DNA of 64,000 nt. Origin: Flavobacterium cutihirudinis. GTDB lineage: Bacteria; Bacteroidota; Bacteroidia; Flavobacteriales; Flavobacteriaceae. The position numbers and the translations under genes are program-made. The stretch spans positions 806,001 to 870,000 of the forward strand of contig NZ_QRDQ01000007.1 of the NCBI RefSeq assembly GCF_003385895.1, in the 5' to 3' direction. The stretch's first letter is position 1. Every line of letters starts with the position of its first letter. Below are positions 44,192 to 53,205 of the stretch, in pieces. Under the pieces are notes generated by a model. The model saw only the letters and a program-made list of their open reading frames with translations. It was not told the DNA's origin and did no database searches.

Positions 44192-44236
44192 CAAAGGAAC
44201 TAAAATGATTCCTTTTAAATTATGACTGGAATCATA
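44192..44236 (-). promoter_or_regulatory. Fnr-type promoter beside the Crp/Fnr gene
   Basis: Third copy of the palindrome (44221-44236; reverse complement TATGATTCCAGTCATA) with a -7-like element TTCCTTTG at 33 bp on the minus strand. It lies downstream of the regulator's stop codon, so it cannot drive the regulator itself. Confidence 0.5.
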
Positions 44237-44246
44237 CCAGAATGAA

Positions 44247-44855
44247 TTAGTAAAATAATTTGTGGTCTATAATTTCGAGTTTTTTATTCTTGCACATGAT
44301 TGAAAGTGTGCGTATTACGGTCTCAACACGCAAACCTGTAAAATCGGCAATTTCCTGTCTGGTATATGGGATTTTCATTCTTTTTGATGAAGTAAAATTG
44401 TGCTGTTTTTTCAGATTATCCAAAAAATACTGAATGCGGTATTCCGGTTTGTGATTGATTATGTTTTTTGAAAAAACAATTTTGTTGTAAATTTTCCAGG
44501 CGAGTAATTTAATTACGTTGGTCTGTATTTCCGGATTTTCTTCGAGGCAAGAAAAGAAATTGGTTTTAGAAAGTTTTAGAATCACACAATCGGTCTGAGT
44601 AATAGCAGCGGCCGGGTAGGGCTGATTAATAAAAAGAGGCGGTTCGCCAAAACTATTGCCTTCCTGAAATACGCCAATGGTTAAATCTTTTCCGTCTTCG
44701 TTCGTATAATTCATTTTTACCGTGCCTTCTAAAATTTGATAAAAATAGAGCGGTGGATCATTCTCATAAAAGATGATGGTGTTTTTTGGGACTTTTTTTG
44801 CAACCGCGCCCCAGGTATAAAGTAGATCAGTATCAATATGCATTTTAGTAAACAA
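44247..44855 (-). CDS. Crp/Fnr-family transcription regulator
   Basis: A 202-residue regulator with an N-terminal cyclic-nucleotide-binding-type beta-roll (residues ~15-115), a long dimerisation helix and a C-terminal winged helix-turn-helix (YTRQEIADFTGLRVETVIRTL). It lacks the N-terminal Cys cluster of oxygen-sensing FNR, so the signal is unclear (NO, heme or other). The recognition helix reads VETVIR, keeping the Glu and Arg that contact TGA in Crp/Fnr sites but with Val where CRP has Arg180. That fits a TATGA rather than TGTGA half-site, as found in the three palindromes in this window. It is probably the regulator of the nos, copper and nad-ric-nrd operons. Confidence 0.9.
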   Translation of the reverse strand: MFTKMHIDTDLLYTWGAVAKKVPKNTIIFYENDPPLYFYQILEGTVKMNYTNEDGKDLTIGVFQEGNSFGEPPLFINQPYPAAAITQTDCVILKLSKTNFFSCLEENPEIQTNVIKLLAWKIYNKIVFSKNIINHKPEYRIQYFLDNLKKQHNFTSSKRMKIPYTRQEIADFTGLRVETVIRTLSIMCKNKKLEIIDHKLFY

Positions 44856-45151
44856 TTAATACATTAGAAAGATTTGTTTTTGGTTTGGATTAGAAATATG
44901 CTTTTATTGTTAAGAATATCCTAATAATTTACGTTCTATCAAAGAAAGGAATTAAGGATCAAAAAAAACATGATAAATGTTATGTTTTGAAAAAAAATGA
45001 AAACATTTTTAAGTTAATTTTTGTTGTTTAATTTGTTGTTATATTGTGTTTTATGTTTTGTTTTTGATGCTTGTTACAGTTGAAAATTAATGAGGTATTG
45101 AAAGATTTTGGTTTAAAAGATCAGTATATTTACTTTCAAAATCATATAACT

Positions 45152-45790
45152 ATGAAAGCATTGGTAATAGGCGCAACTGGAGCGACAGGAAAAGAGCTTG
45201 TAAACTTACTTTTGGAAGATAAAAACTATGAATCAGTTTCGGTTTTTGTGCGACGTTCAACAGGAAAAAGTCATCCAAAACTGAAGGAACATATTGTCAA
45301 TTTTTCAGAAATAGAGCAATTTAAGGATTTGATCACTGGAGATGTTCTTTTTTCCTGTCTCGGAACTACTTTGAAAGATGCGGGTTCAAAAGATAATCAA
45401 TGGAAAATTGATTTTGATATTCCGGCCGCTTTTGCAGTTGAGGCGAGAAAAAATGAAGTGTCGTCTCTCGTTTTGGTTTCTTCTTATGGTGCCTCGGCCA
45501 AAAGCAGTGTTTTTTATTCAAAGATGAAAGGTATGTTGGAAGATTACATTTCAGATCTGAATTTTTTGCAATATATAATTTTTAGACCCGGTCCGCTTAT
45601 TCGTGAAAACACAGATCGTTTTGGAGAGAAATTTTCCATTAAAATCATTAAAATGTTTAATACAATTGGGCTTTTTAAAAACTTGAAACCTATTTCGACA
45701 CTATTTTTAGCGGATAAATTGGTTAAAGCACCAGAAGCATTTCCAACGGGAAAACATATTCTTGAACTTCACCGTATTTTGGTTCTTTAA
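45152..45790 (+). CDS. NAD(P)-binding Rossmann-fold oxidoreductase
   Basis: A 212-residue protein of the atypical short-chain dehydrogenase type (HTATIP2/NmrA-like). I choose ATG 45152 because it begins directly with MKALVIGATGATGKELV, the dinucleotide-binding glycine motif (GATGATG, residues ~6-12). The open frame extends 81 nt upstream, but a -7-like TATATTTA at 45125-45132 lies within that extension. Further family features are LFSCLGTTLKDAGSKDNQWKIDFD and SSYGASAKSSVFYSKMKGMLE. Substrate unknown. It is probably monocistronic. Confidence 0.8.
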   Translation: MKALVIGATGATGKELVNLLLEDKNYESVSVFVRRSTGKSHPKLKEHIVNFSEIEQFKDLITGDVLFSCLGTTLKDAGSKDNQWKIDFDIPAAFAVEARKNEVSSLVLVSSYGASAKSSVFYSKMKGMLEDYISDLNFLQYIIFRPGPLIRENTDRFGEKFSIKIIKMFNTIGLFKNLKPISTLFLADKLVKAPEAFPTGKHILELHRILVL

Positions 45791-45903
45791 CTTTTTATGA
45801 TTAGGATAAAAAAAGCTTTCTTATAGAAGTTAAAATTGTTTGTAAATGGCGTTTTTCCTCGGAAACTCCTGAAAAATCAATACTTTTTTATGTTTATTTA
45901 GTT

Positions 45904-45911
45904 TATCTTTG
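45904..45911 (+). promoter_or_regulatory. -7 element of hybrid kinase gene
   Basis: TATCTTTG matches TAnnTTTG perfectly and lies 20 nt before the ATG at 45932. No good -33 element is seen. Confidence 0.5.
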
Positions 45912-45931
45912 TGTCTTATACGCACTAAGAA

Positions 45932-47917
45932 ATGAATACAGATTTTCCCCTTCCAGATAACGAACTACAACGTTTAGCCGCCTTAAGACGTTATAATATT
46001 CTTGACACACTTCCTGATCATGCTTTTGATGATGCAACAAAACTTGTTTCCTACATCTGTGGAGTTCCAATTGCTCATATTTCGTTTATAGATGAGGCCA
46101 GACAATGGTTTAAATCTGAAATTGGAATTGGAGTTTCAGAAGTGCCACGTGAAATTTCCTTTTGTCAATACACCATTCTCGAATCAGAAATGGTCGAAAT
46201 CAACGATACTTTTTTAAATGATAAATTTAAAGATGATCCTAATGTTACGGGCGGATTCAAAATCAGGTTTTACGCCGGAATTCCGCTTACAACGCCAGAC
46301 GGATATAATATCGGAACTTTGTGTGCTTTAGATCATGTTTCTAAAGAACTAAATGAAAATCAGCGAAATGCACTCTCGATTATTGCAAAACACGTTATAA
46401 ATCAGCTGGAATTAGGAACTAAAAATATAGAACTTGACAGACAGAAAAAAATAGCAGAGCGCGCAGTTCTGGCCAAAGACAGTTTTCTTGCCAATATGAG
46501 CCATGAAATTAGAACGCCTCTAAATGCGATTATTGGTTTTACAGATCTTTTGGCACAAACTAAACTGGATGAGGTACAAGAGGATTATGTAGACAGTGTG
46601 CAAATTGCGGGAGAAAATCTGCTTCTGATCATCAATGATATTTTGGATCTTTCTAAAATTGAATCAGGAAATCTGACTATCGAAGCAGCGCCGTTTAATC
46701 TGAAAAAGACATTAAAACATGTCTATAATTTATTAAAAGTCAAAGTTCCAAAGGACGTTGAATTCAATCTTTTTTTAGATGCTGATATGCCAGAGAATGT
46801 CGTAGGAGATCAGGGAAGATTAAATCAGATTTTGGTTAACCTTATTGGCAATGCGTTAAAATTTACGAATGAGGGAGAAGTAACAGTTTCTGTAAAAAAT
46901 GTTGAAGAAACGGAAGACAGTTATGCATTGCGATTTTCTGTAAAAGATACCGGAATCGGAATTCCTAAGGATAAACTCAAGTCTATTTTTGAGAGATTTA
47001 CGCAGGCAGAAGATAGTACAACACGAAGATTTGGCGGGACTGGACTTGGTTTGAGTATTGTAAAACAGCTTATTGAATTACACAAAGCAGAAATTCATGT
47101 GAAAAGCCGCGAAGAAGTCGGTTCTGAATTTTTCTTTGTATTTACTTATAAAAAAGCAACGGCAAAAGAAGCCGTTTCTAAAGCAGCAAGCGGAAATAAT
47201 TTAGGAAAACTGAAGATATTGCTTTGTGAAGACAATATTCTGAATCAGAAACTGGCGGCAAGTGTTATTCAAAATTTTGGTTTTGAGCTGGATATTGCTA
47301 CTAATGGAGAAGAAGGAATTGAGTTGCTTTCAAAAAATACTTATGATCTTGTATTAATGGATCTTCAAATGCCTGTGAAAGATGGCTACCAAACGACAGA
47401 ATACATTAGGAATGAAATGAATATGACAATTCCGATTATTGCTATGACGGCGCATTCACTTGTAGGTGAGCAGGAACGTTGTTTTAAAGCCGGAATGGAT
47501 GCGTATGTGCCAAAACCGTTCAAACAGGCTTTTCTTTTAAAAACAATAAAAACAGTCATGACTAAAGATGTTGATGCTCCGCAGAAAAGAGTAATCGATT
47601 TTTCTTTTTTGGAAGAAATGGCATGCGGTGATGAAAATTTCAAGAATGAAATGATTGGTCTTTTTATCGAAAAAATTCCGGAACAAAGTGAACAACTTTT
47701 AGAAGCTTTAAAAAATAATGATCATGAAACTGTTAGAAGAACCGCTCATAATATGAAATCCAGCATCGATATTTTTATGCTGACGGATCTTGCTCTTTGT
47801 CTTTCTATTATTGAAGAAGAAGCTTCAAAAGGAGAATTTACTACCGAAATCGCCGATAAAATAAATATAGTGCATTGTGGAATCGAAGAAGTAGTTAAAG
47901 TTTTAAAAGAGCTATGA
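45932..47917 (+). CDS. GAF hybrid sensor histidine kinase with Hpt
   Basis: A 661-residue soluble hybrid kinase with no membrane segment. A GAF sensor occupies residues ~20-165. HisKA has phospho-acceptor His191 in NMSHEIRTPLN, followed by the HATPase domain (~300-420; DTGIGIPKDKL, GTGLGLSIVKQL). A receiver with Asp477 (LVLMDLQMPVKDG) and a C-terminal Hpt with His606 (RTAHNMKSS) complete a phosphorelay in one chain. The signal is not evident. It lies 74 nt upstream of a single-domain response regulator and the exopolysaccharide-like operon, which it probably controls by passing phosphate from Hpt to that regulator. Confidence 0.92.
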   Translation: MNTDFPLPDNELQRLAALRRYNILDTLPDHAFDDATKLVSYICGVPIAHISFIDEARQWFKSEIGIGVSEVPREISFCQYTILESEMVEINDTFLNDKFKDDPNVTGGFKIRFYAGIPLTTPDGYNIGTLCALDHVSKELNENQRNALSIIAKHVINQLELGTKNIELDRQKKIAERAVLAKDSFLANMSHEIRTPLNAIIGFTDLLAQTKLDEVQEDYVDSVQIAGENLLLIINDILDLSKIESGNLTIEAAPFNLKKTLKHVYNLLKVKVPKDVEFNLFLDADMPENVVGDQGRLNQILVNLIGNALKFTNEGEVTVSVKNVEETEDSYALRFSVKDTGIGIPKDKLKSIFERFTQAEDSTTRRFGGTGLGLSIVKQLIELHKAEIHVKSREEVGSEFFFVFTYKKATAKEAVSKAASGNNLGKLKILLCEDNILNQKLAASVIQNFGFELDIATNGEEGIELLSKNTYDLVLMDLQMPVKDGYQTTEYIRNEMNMTIPIIAMTAHSLVGEQERCFKAGMDAYVPKPFKQAFLLKTIKTVMTKDVDAPQKRVIDFSFLEEMACGDENFKNEMIGLFIEKIPEQSEQLLEALKNNDHETVRRTAHNMKSSIDIFMLTDLALCLSIIEEEASKGEFTTEIADKINIVHCGIEEVVKVLKEL

Positions 47918-47991
47918 TAAAAAAGAAATAAAGAATAGCTTTACAATACAGACATTAAAAAAGTAGTTGCCCCAAATATAATTTATTACAA

Positions 47992-48357
47992 ATGAGAATT
48001 ATTTTAGCCGAAGATAATGATATCCTACGCAAATCATTATCGTTTTTTTTAGAATCAAAAGGATTTGTTGTTGACCAGTTTTCTGATGGTAAAGATGCTT
48101 TGGAAGCCATCGAATCAAACCACTATGATCTTATTCTGACAGATATAAATATGCCTGGCGTTAGCGGCATGGAAATTACGCAACATGTTAGACAAAGCAT
48201 AAATTCTGATATTCCCATAATTATACTTACTTCATCCGGTGTAGAACAAACTGAACTGGATTCTTTTGATATTGGTGCAAACGAATTTATTGCCAAACCA
48301 ATTAGTCCCGCTGTCCTTTTAGTACGAATTAACAAATTATTAAAAACACGTGCCTAA
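47992..48357 (+). CDS. single-domain response regulator
   Basis: A 121-residue CheY-like receiver with no output domain. The phosphorylation site is Asp51 in LILTDINMPGVSG, the acidic pair is AEDND near the start, and T/S and K of the active site are in ILTSSG and FIAKPIS. It probably receives phosphate from the upstream hybrid kinase and acts by protein contact. Its stop overlaps the YaiO gene start by one base (TAATG), linking it to the polysaccharide genes. Confidence 0.93.
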   Translation: MRIILAEDNDILRKSLSFFLESKGFVVDQFSDGKDALEAIESNHYDLILTDINMPGVSGMEITQHVRQSINSDIPIIILTSSGVEQTELDSFDIGANEFIAKPISPAVLLVRINKLLKTRA

Positions 48358-49571
48358 TGAAGTTTTTATATTATTCCGTTTTCCTTATGCTCTTTTCGAC
48401 TGCTGTTTTTGCACAGGAAGTTGATGTTGATGCCACGCTGATTGTTGTAAAAAATGAAGTAGAAAAAGGCAATTATGATAAAGCTTTATCATTGCTGGAA
48501 CCACTGCATACTAAATTTCCTGAGAATGAAGATGTAACCATTTACATGGGAAGAATTTACAGCTGGAAAAAGGATTATAAAAAAGCGATCGAAATATTAA
48601 CTCCAATGACCGACAGATCAAAGCCTAATGCTGAAGCTTTGTTTGCTATTGTTAACACTTACTATTGGTCGGAACAGTTTGAAAAATGTATTTTTTACTG
48701 TGATAAATATTTAGAAACAGATCCAAATTCTGCTGAGATCTTAAAAATAAAAGTTACTTGTCTCGAAAAGCTGAATCGTAACGAAGAAGCATTGGCGATT
48801 ATTGAAAAAGCTGGCATTGTAGACAATAGTACGCAGCCATTTCGAGGAATACGAACGCTTATTGGTCGTAAGTCAAAAAATGCAATATCAGCTTCGTATT
48901 TAAATGTTTCCACTTCAAATCCGGGTCAATCTCCGTTTCATTACGGTTATGTGGAGTATTCTCATAAATTTAGCAAGTCGGCAATTGTGGGAAGAGCAAA
49001 TGTGGGACATGTAAATAACGATACACAAATGTTATTTGAAACCGATTATTATCAAACGTTTTCAAATAAAAGTTATTTGTACGCCAATTCCGGTCTTTCG
49101 ACAGGAGAAACAGTATTTCCGGTTGCCAAAGTTGGATTGGAGTATTATTTTGCTCCGCACAAAAAGTTTGATTATGCACTTGGTGTTCGATTTATGCATT
49201 TTGATTCAGACGATATAACATTGCTTACGGGCCAACTGGCTTACAATACAGGAAGTTATACTTTTGCTTATCGACCTTATTACGATACATCAAATGAATT
49301 GTTTTCGCACGTTTTAAGCCTTCAGAGAACCAATGAAGAAAAAGAGCGTATCCTAAGATTGGAACTTCAATACGGAAATGTACCTTATTTATATCTTTAT
49401 AATGGTTTTACTCAACCACTTAAAGCGTATAGAGCCGGTATTCAATATCAGTATCGCTTTGGTGATTCCTTTTTTGTTCGTCCAGTTTTTCTGTATGAAT
49501 ATGAAGAATATTTGCCAGATGAATACAGAAACAGGTTTAATGTACAATTGATTGTCACTAAAAGATTCTAA
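48357..49571 (+). CDS. TPR plus YaiO-type outer-membrane barrel protein
   Basis: A 404-residue outer-membrane protein. The signal peptide ends VFAQE. Residues ~25-150 are TPR helices (EKGNYDKALSLLEPLH, NRNEEALAIIEKAG). Residues ~165-404 are a YaiO-type beta-barrel with alternating hydrophobic/aromatic strands and a C-terminal strand ending KRF. TPR-barrel proteins such as PgaA or AlgK/AlgE-type pairs export exopolysaccharide. Next to a processive glycosyltransferase, the export role is reasonable but inferred. Confidence 0.85.
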   Translation: MKFLYYSVFLMLFSTAVFAQEVDVDATLIVVKNEVEKGNYDKALSLLEPLHTKFPENEDVTIYMGRIYSWKKDYKKAIEILTPMTDRSKPNAEALFAIVNTYYWSEQFEKCIFYCDKYLETDPNSAEILKIKVTCLEKLNRNEEALAIIEKAGIVDNSTQPFRGIRTLIGRKSKNAISASYLNVSTSNPGQSPFHYGYVEYSHKFSKSAIVGRANVGHVNNDTQMLFETDYYQTFSNKSYLYANSGLSTGETVFPVAKVGLEYYFAPHKKFDYALGVRFMHFDSDDITLLTGQLAYNTGSYTFAYRPYYDTSNELFSHVLSLQRTNEEKERILRLELQYGNVPYLYLYNGFTQPLKAYRAGIQYQYRFGDSFFVRPVFLYEYEEYLPDEYRNRFNVQLIVTKRF

Positions 49572-49573
49572 CT

Positions 49574-50395
49574 ATGGAAAAACTCTGGAATCTATATAAA
49601 AGTGATGACTGGGTGCATCCTTTCCTGATTGTTTCGATTTATATCTTTATTGCAGCATCATTTATTTTATATCTGCTAATTATTGCAAGCCGAAACAAGA
49701 AAATTAGACAGACAAAACTCAAAATAGAATATGATGTTTTAATCGACACTTTGATGTCATCTGTTATTTTTGAAGACAGTTCATTTACGATTGTAAGCGA
49801 AAATCAAAAATTTAAAAAACTTTTTGAGAATACTTATTTCAGAGAGGTTCTAACCGAGTCGATTATAAATCTTCATAAAAATTACGAAGGTGTTTACGCT
49901 CAAAAAATAGAACAGTTTTATAAAGATTCAGGATTAATAAACGACTCTTTCAAAAAACTGAGAAGCCTGAAATGGGAAGTTAAATGTAAAGCGATTTCAG
50001 AACTTGCAGAATTTAAAATAACGGAGGCTTTTACTGATATTATTTCATTGTCAAACGCCCGAAATAAAACACTGAAAGTAACCGCAATAAGTGCAGCGAT
50101 AAAACTAGCAGGCGCCGAAAGCATCAAATATCTTACATCTTACACTGATTCTATCGACGACTGGACGCAGTTAAATATTATTGGTGCTTTTAAAAAACAT
50201 GATATCGGAGACACGAAAGGAGTAGAATTTTTATTAGAATCAGAAAATACAACTGTAGTTGCACTTGGATTAAAATTGATAAAAGAACTCAAACTGACGC
50301 AAAAAGTGCCATTTGTAGAACAACTTGCCAATAAAACCCCAAATTTAATGCTGCAAAATGAGGCACAAAGTGTATTGCAGACCTTAACCGTTTAA
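49574..50395 (+). CDS. membrane-anchored HEAT-repeat protein
   Basis: A 273-residue protein with one N-terminal membrane helix (residues ~17-37, HPFLIVSIYIFIAASFILYLLII). The cytoplasmic part is helical, with HEAT-like repeats from about 125 on (LRSLKWEVKCKAISELAEFK, NARNKTLKVTAISAAIKLAG, DDWTQLNIIGAFKKH, SENTTVVALGLKLIKEL). HEAT repeats usually bind protein partners. Placed 2 nt after the YaiO gene and 11 nt before the glycosyltransferase, it may regulate or scaffold the synthase, perhaps as the target of the response regulator. I know no characterised homologue. Confidence 0.75.
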   Translation: MEKLWNLYKSDDWVHPFLIVSIYIFIAASFILYLLIIASRNKKIRQTKLKIEYDVLIDTLMSSVIFEDSSFTIVSENQKFKKLFENTYFREVLTESIINLHKNYEGVYAQKIEQFYKDSGLINDSFKKLRSLKWEVKCKAISELAEFKITEAFTDIISLSNARNKTLKVTAISAAIKLAGAESIKYLTSYTDSIDDWTQLNIIGAFKKHDIGDTKGVEFLLESENTTVVALGLKLIKELKLTQKVPFVEQLANKTPNLMLQNEAQSVLQTLTV

Positions 50396-50406
50396 CTTGC
50401 AGACAA

Positions 50407-51837
50407 ATGACTTTTTTTACCTACGAAATAACAGAGTTTGTAGATCTCTATATAGTGCTTATACTGGCTTATGCGATACTAATTATGTCTTCGTATCTTA
50501 TATTAGCTCATCTTTCTACCAAAGAACTTAGAAATTACCTTAAGCGAAATAGTTTTATAGATTATGAAGTTCTTCTTTCAAGTGAATTTGCTCCCAAACT
50601 TTCTTTAATAGCGCCCGCATACAATGAAGGTTTTACTATTGAAGAAAATGTAAAATCGTTACTTTCTTTAAATTATAATAACTATCAGGTTATTGTTGTG
50701 AATGATGGGAGCAAAGATAATTCCATGGAAATCCTTGCCAAGACTTACGATCTGGTTTTGACTGACCTTATAATTGACGCCAAAATTGAAACTAAAGAAA
50801 TTAAAGGCGTTTACAAATCCAGAAATGCTGCATATAAAAAACTTATTGTTGTCGATAAAGAAAATGGTGGTAAAGCAGATGCTCTGAATGTTGGTCTTAA
50901 TATAGCTGAACATCCCTATGTTGTTTGTATTGATGTAGATTGCATTTTAGACAAAGATTCGTTGCTTAAACTGGCAAAACCGTTTTTGGAATCTCATGAG
51001 AAACGAATTATCGCTACAGGCGGAGTAGTAAGAATTGCCAATCAATGTGTGATTAAAAACGGTCGATTGATTGAAGTAAATGTTCCAAATGTAATGCTTT
51101 CGCGAATTCAGGTTTTAGAATACCTGAGAGCTTTTCTTTTAGGAAGAATGGCCTGGGGAAGACTTGACGGATTATTACTTATTAGTGGTGCATTTGGTGC
51201 TTTTGATAAAGAAATAGCAATACTTTCTGGCGGTTATAGCACCAAAACAGTTGGCGAAGATATGGAATTGATCGTGAGAATGCGCCGTTATATGCTCGAA
51301 CGAAAACTTTCTTATACGGTAAGTTACATACCAGATCCGCTTTGCTGGACAGAAGCTCCCGAAGATTTCAAGATATTCAAAAAACAGCGCAGCCGCTGGA
51401 TGCGAGGCACGATAGAAACACTGAGTATTCACAGGAAAATGTTTTTAAATCCGAAATACAAATTACTGGGAATGTTGAGTGTGCCATATTGGACTTTGTT
51501 TGAATTTTTGGCTCCAGCCATAGAATTTATAGGTCTTGTTATTACTGTTTTATTTATAATATTCGGATTGATAAATTGGCATTTCTTCTTTCTATTGGCA
51601 TTATTTGTTTACACTTTTGCTATTTTGTTTTCGGTTATAGCCTTGTTTAGTGAAGAAAAAACCTATCATAAATACCCAAAGCAAACCGATTTTTTCAAAC
51701 TCTTAATGGCGGCATTTATTGAACCTTTGTATTTTCATCCTTTGGCTGTATATGCTGCATTGGTTGGTTATAAAGAAAAGATTATGGGAACGAAAGGCTG
51801 GGGAGAAATGACAAGAAAAGGTTTTACGAAGAAATAA
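50407..51837 (+). CDS. processive family 2 glycosyltransferase
   Basis: A 476-residue membrane glycosyltransferase of the cellulose/poly-GlcNAc/hyaluronan synthase type. An N-terminal membrane helix (~15-35) is followed by the GT-A domain. It has APAYNEG (about residues 63-69), VNDGSKDN, IDVDC (DxD, about 176-180), GEDMEL (base) and QRSRW (QxxRW, about 330), the last being a mark of processive synthases. Several C-terminal helices form the export channel (~365-460). The polymer cannot be deduced. Last gene of the response regulator-YaiO-HEAT operon. Confidence 0.9.
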   Translation: MTFFTYEITEFVDLYIVLILAYAILIMSSYLILAHLSTKELRNYLKRNSFIDYEVLLSSEFAPKLSLIAPAYNEGFTIEENVKSLLSLNYNNYQVIVVNDGSKDNSMEILAKTYDLVLTDLIIDAKIETKEIKGVYKSRNAAYKKLIVVDKENGGKADALNVGLNIAEHPYVVCIDVDCILDKDSLLKLAKPFLESHEKRIIATGGVVRIANQCVIKNGRLIEVNVPNVMLSRIQVLEYLRAFLLGRMAWGRLDGLLLISGAFGAFDKEIAILSGGYSTKTVGEDMELIVRMRRYMLERKLSYTVSYIPDPLCWTEAPEDFKIFKKQRSRWMRGTIETLSIHRKMFLNPKYKLLGMLSVPYWTLFEFLAPAIEFIGLVITVLFIIFGLINWHFFFLLALFVYTFAILFSVIALFSEEKTYHKYPKQTDFFKLLMAAFIEPLYFHPLAVYAALVGYKEKIMGTKGWGEMTRKGFTKK

Positions 51838-51889
51838 GATGTAAGAACGACCAATCAATTTTATTAACAAATAACTAGAAAAAAACCGA

Positions 51890-53020
51890 ATGAAATTTAA
51901 AAACAACTTTACATGCCTGCTTTTACTATTGCCGGCAATTTTCTTTGCCCAGACAAAAACAACGATTACAATAGAAAATAATTCGGTTTTGGACCGAAAA
52001 GAAACTGTCGTTCCTATAGAGTGGAAAATGATTCTAAACAGTTTTCCAAAAATAGATACAGCCAACTTCGTTGTACTAAATCCGAAAACGAAAAAGCAGG
52101 TTGCTTATCAATTGGAACACAAGACATCATCGAATATTCAAAACCTACTGGTGCAGGTTGATGTTAAAGCAAAATCAAAAGTGACGCTTTTGCTGCAAAA
52201 CGGAAAACCGGAGAAATTTGTAGCAAAAACATACGCTCGTTATGTGCCGGAGCGTAAAGACGATTTTGCTTGGGAAAGCGATAAAATTGCTTTTAGAGCG
52301 TACGGAAAAGCACTTGAAGGTACAAATGAAAACGCATATGGTTTTGATGTTTGGGTAAAAAGCACGCCCAATTTAGTTGTAAATGAGCGTTACAAACGCA
52401 ATGATTATCACGTAGATCACGGCGACGGAATGGACTATTATAATGTCGGATATTCGTTAGGTGCAGGAAGTATGGCGCCTTTTGTAAATGATACGGTTCG
52501 TTATTCTGCAAATTACCATGCATGGAAAGTTTTGGATAATGGCCCTTTGCGTTCTACATTTCAATTGAAATATGATACTTGGAATGCAGGTGGCGTAAAA
52601 GTAAGTGCAATAAAAACAATTTCAATTGACGCAGGTTCGCAACTTAATCGTGTAGAAAATGTCTATACTTTTGATGGAGACAAACCACTTCCTGTCGTAG
52701 TTGGAATAGTAAGAAGAACGACGGCCGGAACTATTTCTCTAAATGAACAACAAGGAATTTTAGCCTATTGGGAACCGACTTCTCCAAAAGACGGAACTAC
52801 AGCAGTTGGTTCGATATTAACTACGCCAGTTGCTTCTATGTGGGTAGACAAATTACAATTATTGGCTAAAACGTCAGTTAAAAGCAACGAAACTATAGTT
52901 TACTATACAGGTGCAGCCTGGGATAAAGCTGGAATAATTACAAATGCAAAAAAATGGATTGAATATTTGGAAAAATTTAATGAAGAAATAAAAAATCCAT
53001 TACTGATAAGTGTGAAATAA
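51890..53020 (+). CDS. DUF4861-family secreted protein
   Basis: A 376-residue protein with a signal peptide (ending IFFAQ) that matches the DUF4861 pattern: ARYVPERKDDFAWESDKIAFRAYGKAL and the following GFDVWVKSTP, DYHVDHGDGMDYYNVGYSLGAG. DUF4861 proteins often occur with polysaccharide-degrading enzymes but have no firm function. It follows the glycosyltransferase by 52 nt and may be cotranscribed. That could mean it modifies or turns over the polymer, though this is inference. Terminator at 53051-53088. Confidence 0.75.
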   Translation: MKFKNNFTCLLLLLPAIFFAQTKTTITIENNSVLDRKETVVPIEWKMILNSFPKIDTANFVVLNPKTKKQVAYQLEHKTSSNIQNLLVQVDVKAKSKVTLLLQNGKPEKFVAKTYARYVPERKDDFAWESDKIAFRAYGKALEGTNENAYGFDVWVKSTPNLVVNERYKRNDYHVDHGDGMDYYNVGYSLGAGSMAPFVNDTVRYSANYHAWKVLDNGPLRSTFQLKYDTWNAGGVKVSAIKTISIDAGSQLNRVENVYTFDGDKPLPVVVGIVRRTTAGTISLNEQQGILAYWEPTSPKDGTTAVGSILTTPVASMWVDKLQLLAKTSVKSNETIVYYTGAAWDKAGIITNAKKWIEYLEKFNEEIKNPLLISVK

Positions 53021-53050
53021 ATAAGTAAAAAATAAGTAAGCAATTTAGCA

Positions 53051-53094
53051 AAAGCACTCTCTTAATTTTAGGATTAAGGGAGTGCTTTTTTTTA
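53051..53094 (+). terminator. terminator after DUF4861 gene
   Basis: A 16-bp stem (AAAGCACTCTCTTAAT with ATTAAGGGAGTGCTTT, one G-T pair) around TTTAGG, then T8. Confidence 0.9.
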
Positions 53095-53205
53095 TAATGT
53101 GACTTCTGAAAATAGTATTTCATAAATCTTTAAATTTTTAATATTGCTTTTAATTTGAATTAAATAGTTGTATTTCAGTTGTTTTGCGTATTAAAAACTA
53201 AGTAA

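Noticed and set aside
44221..44236. Autoregulatory operator of the Crp/Fnr gene
   Set aside because: The palindrome lies past the stop codon of that gene, not upstream of its start.
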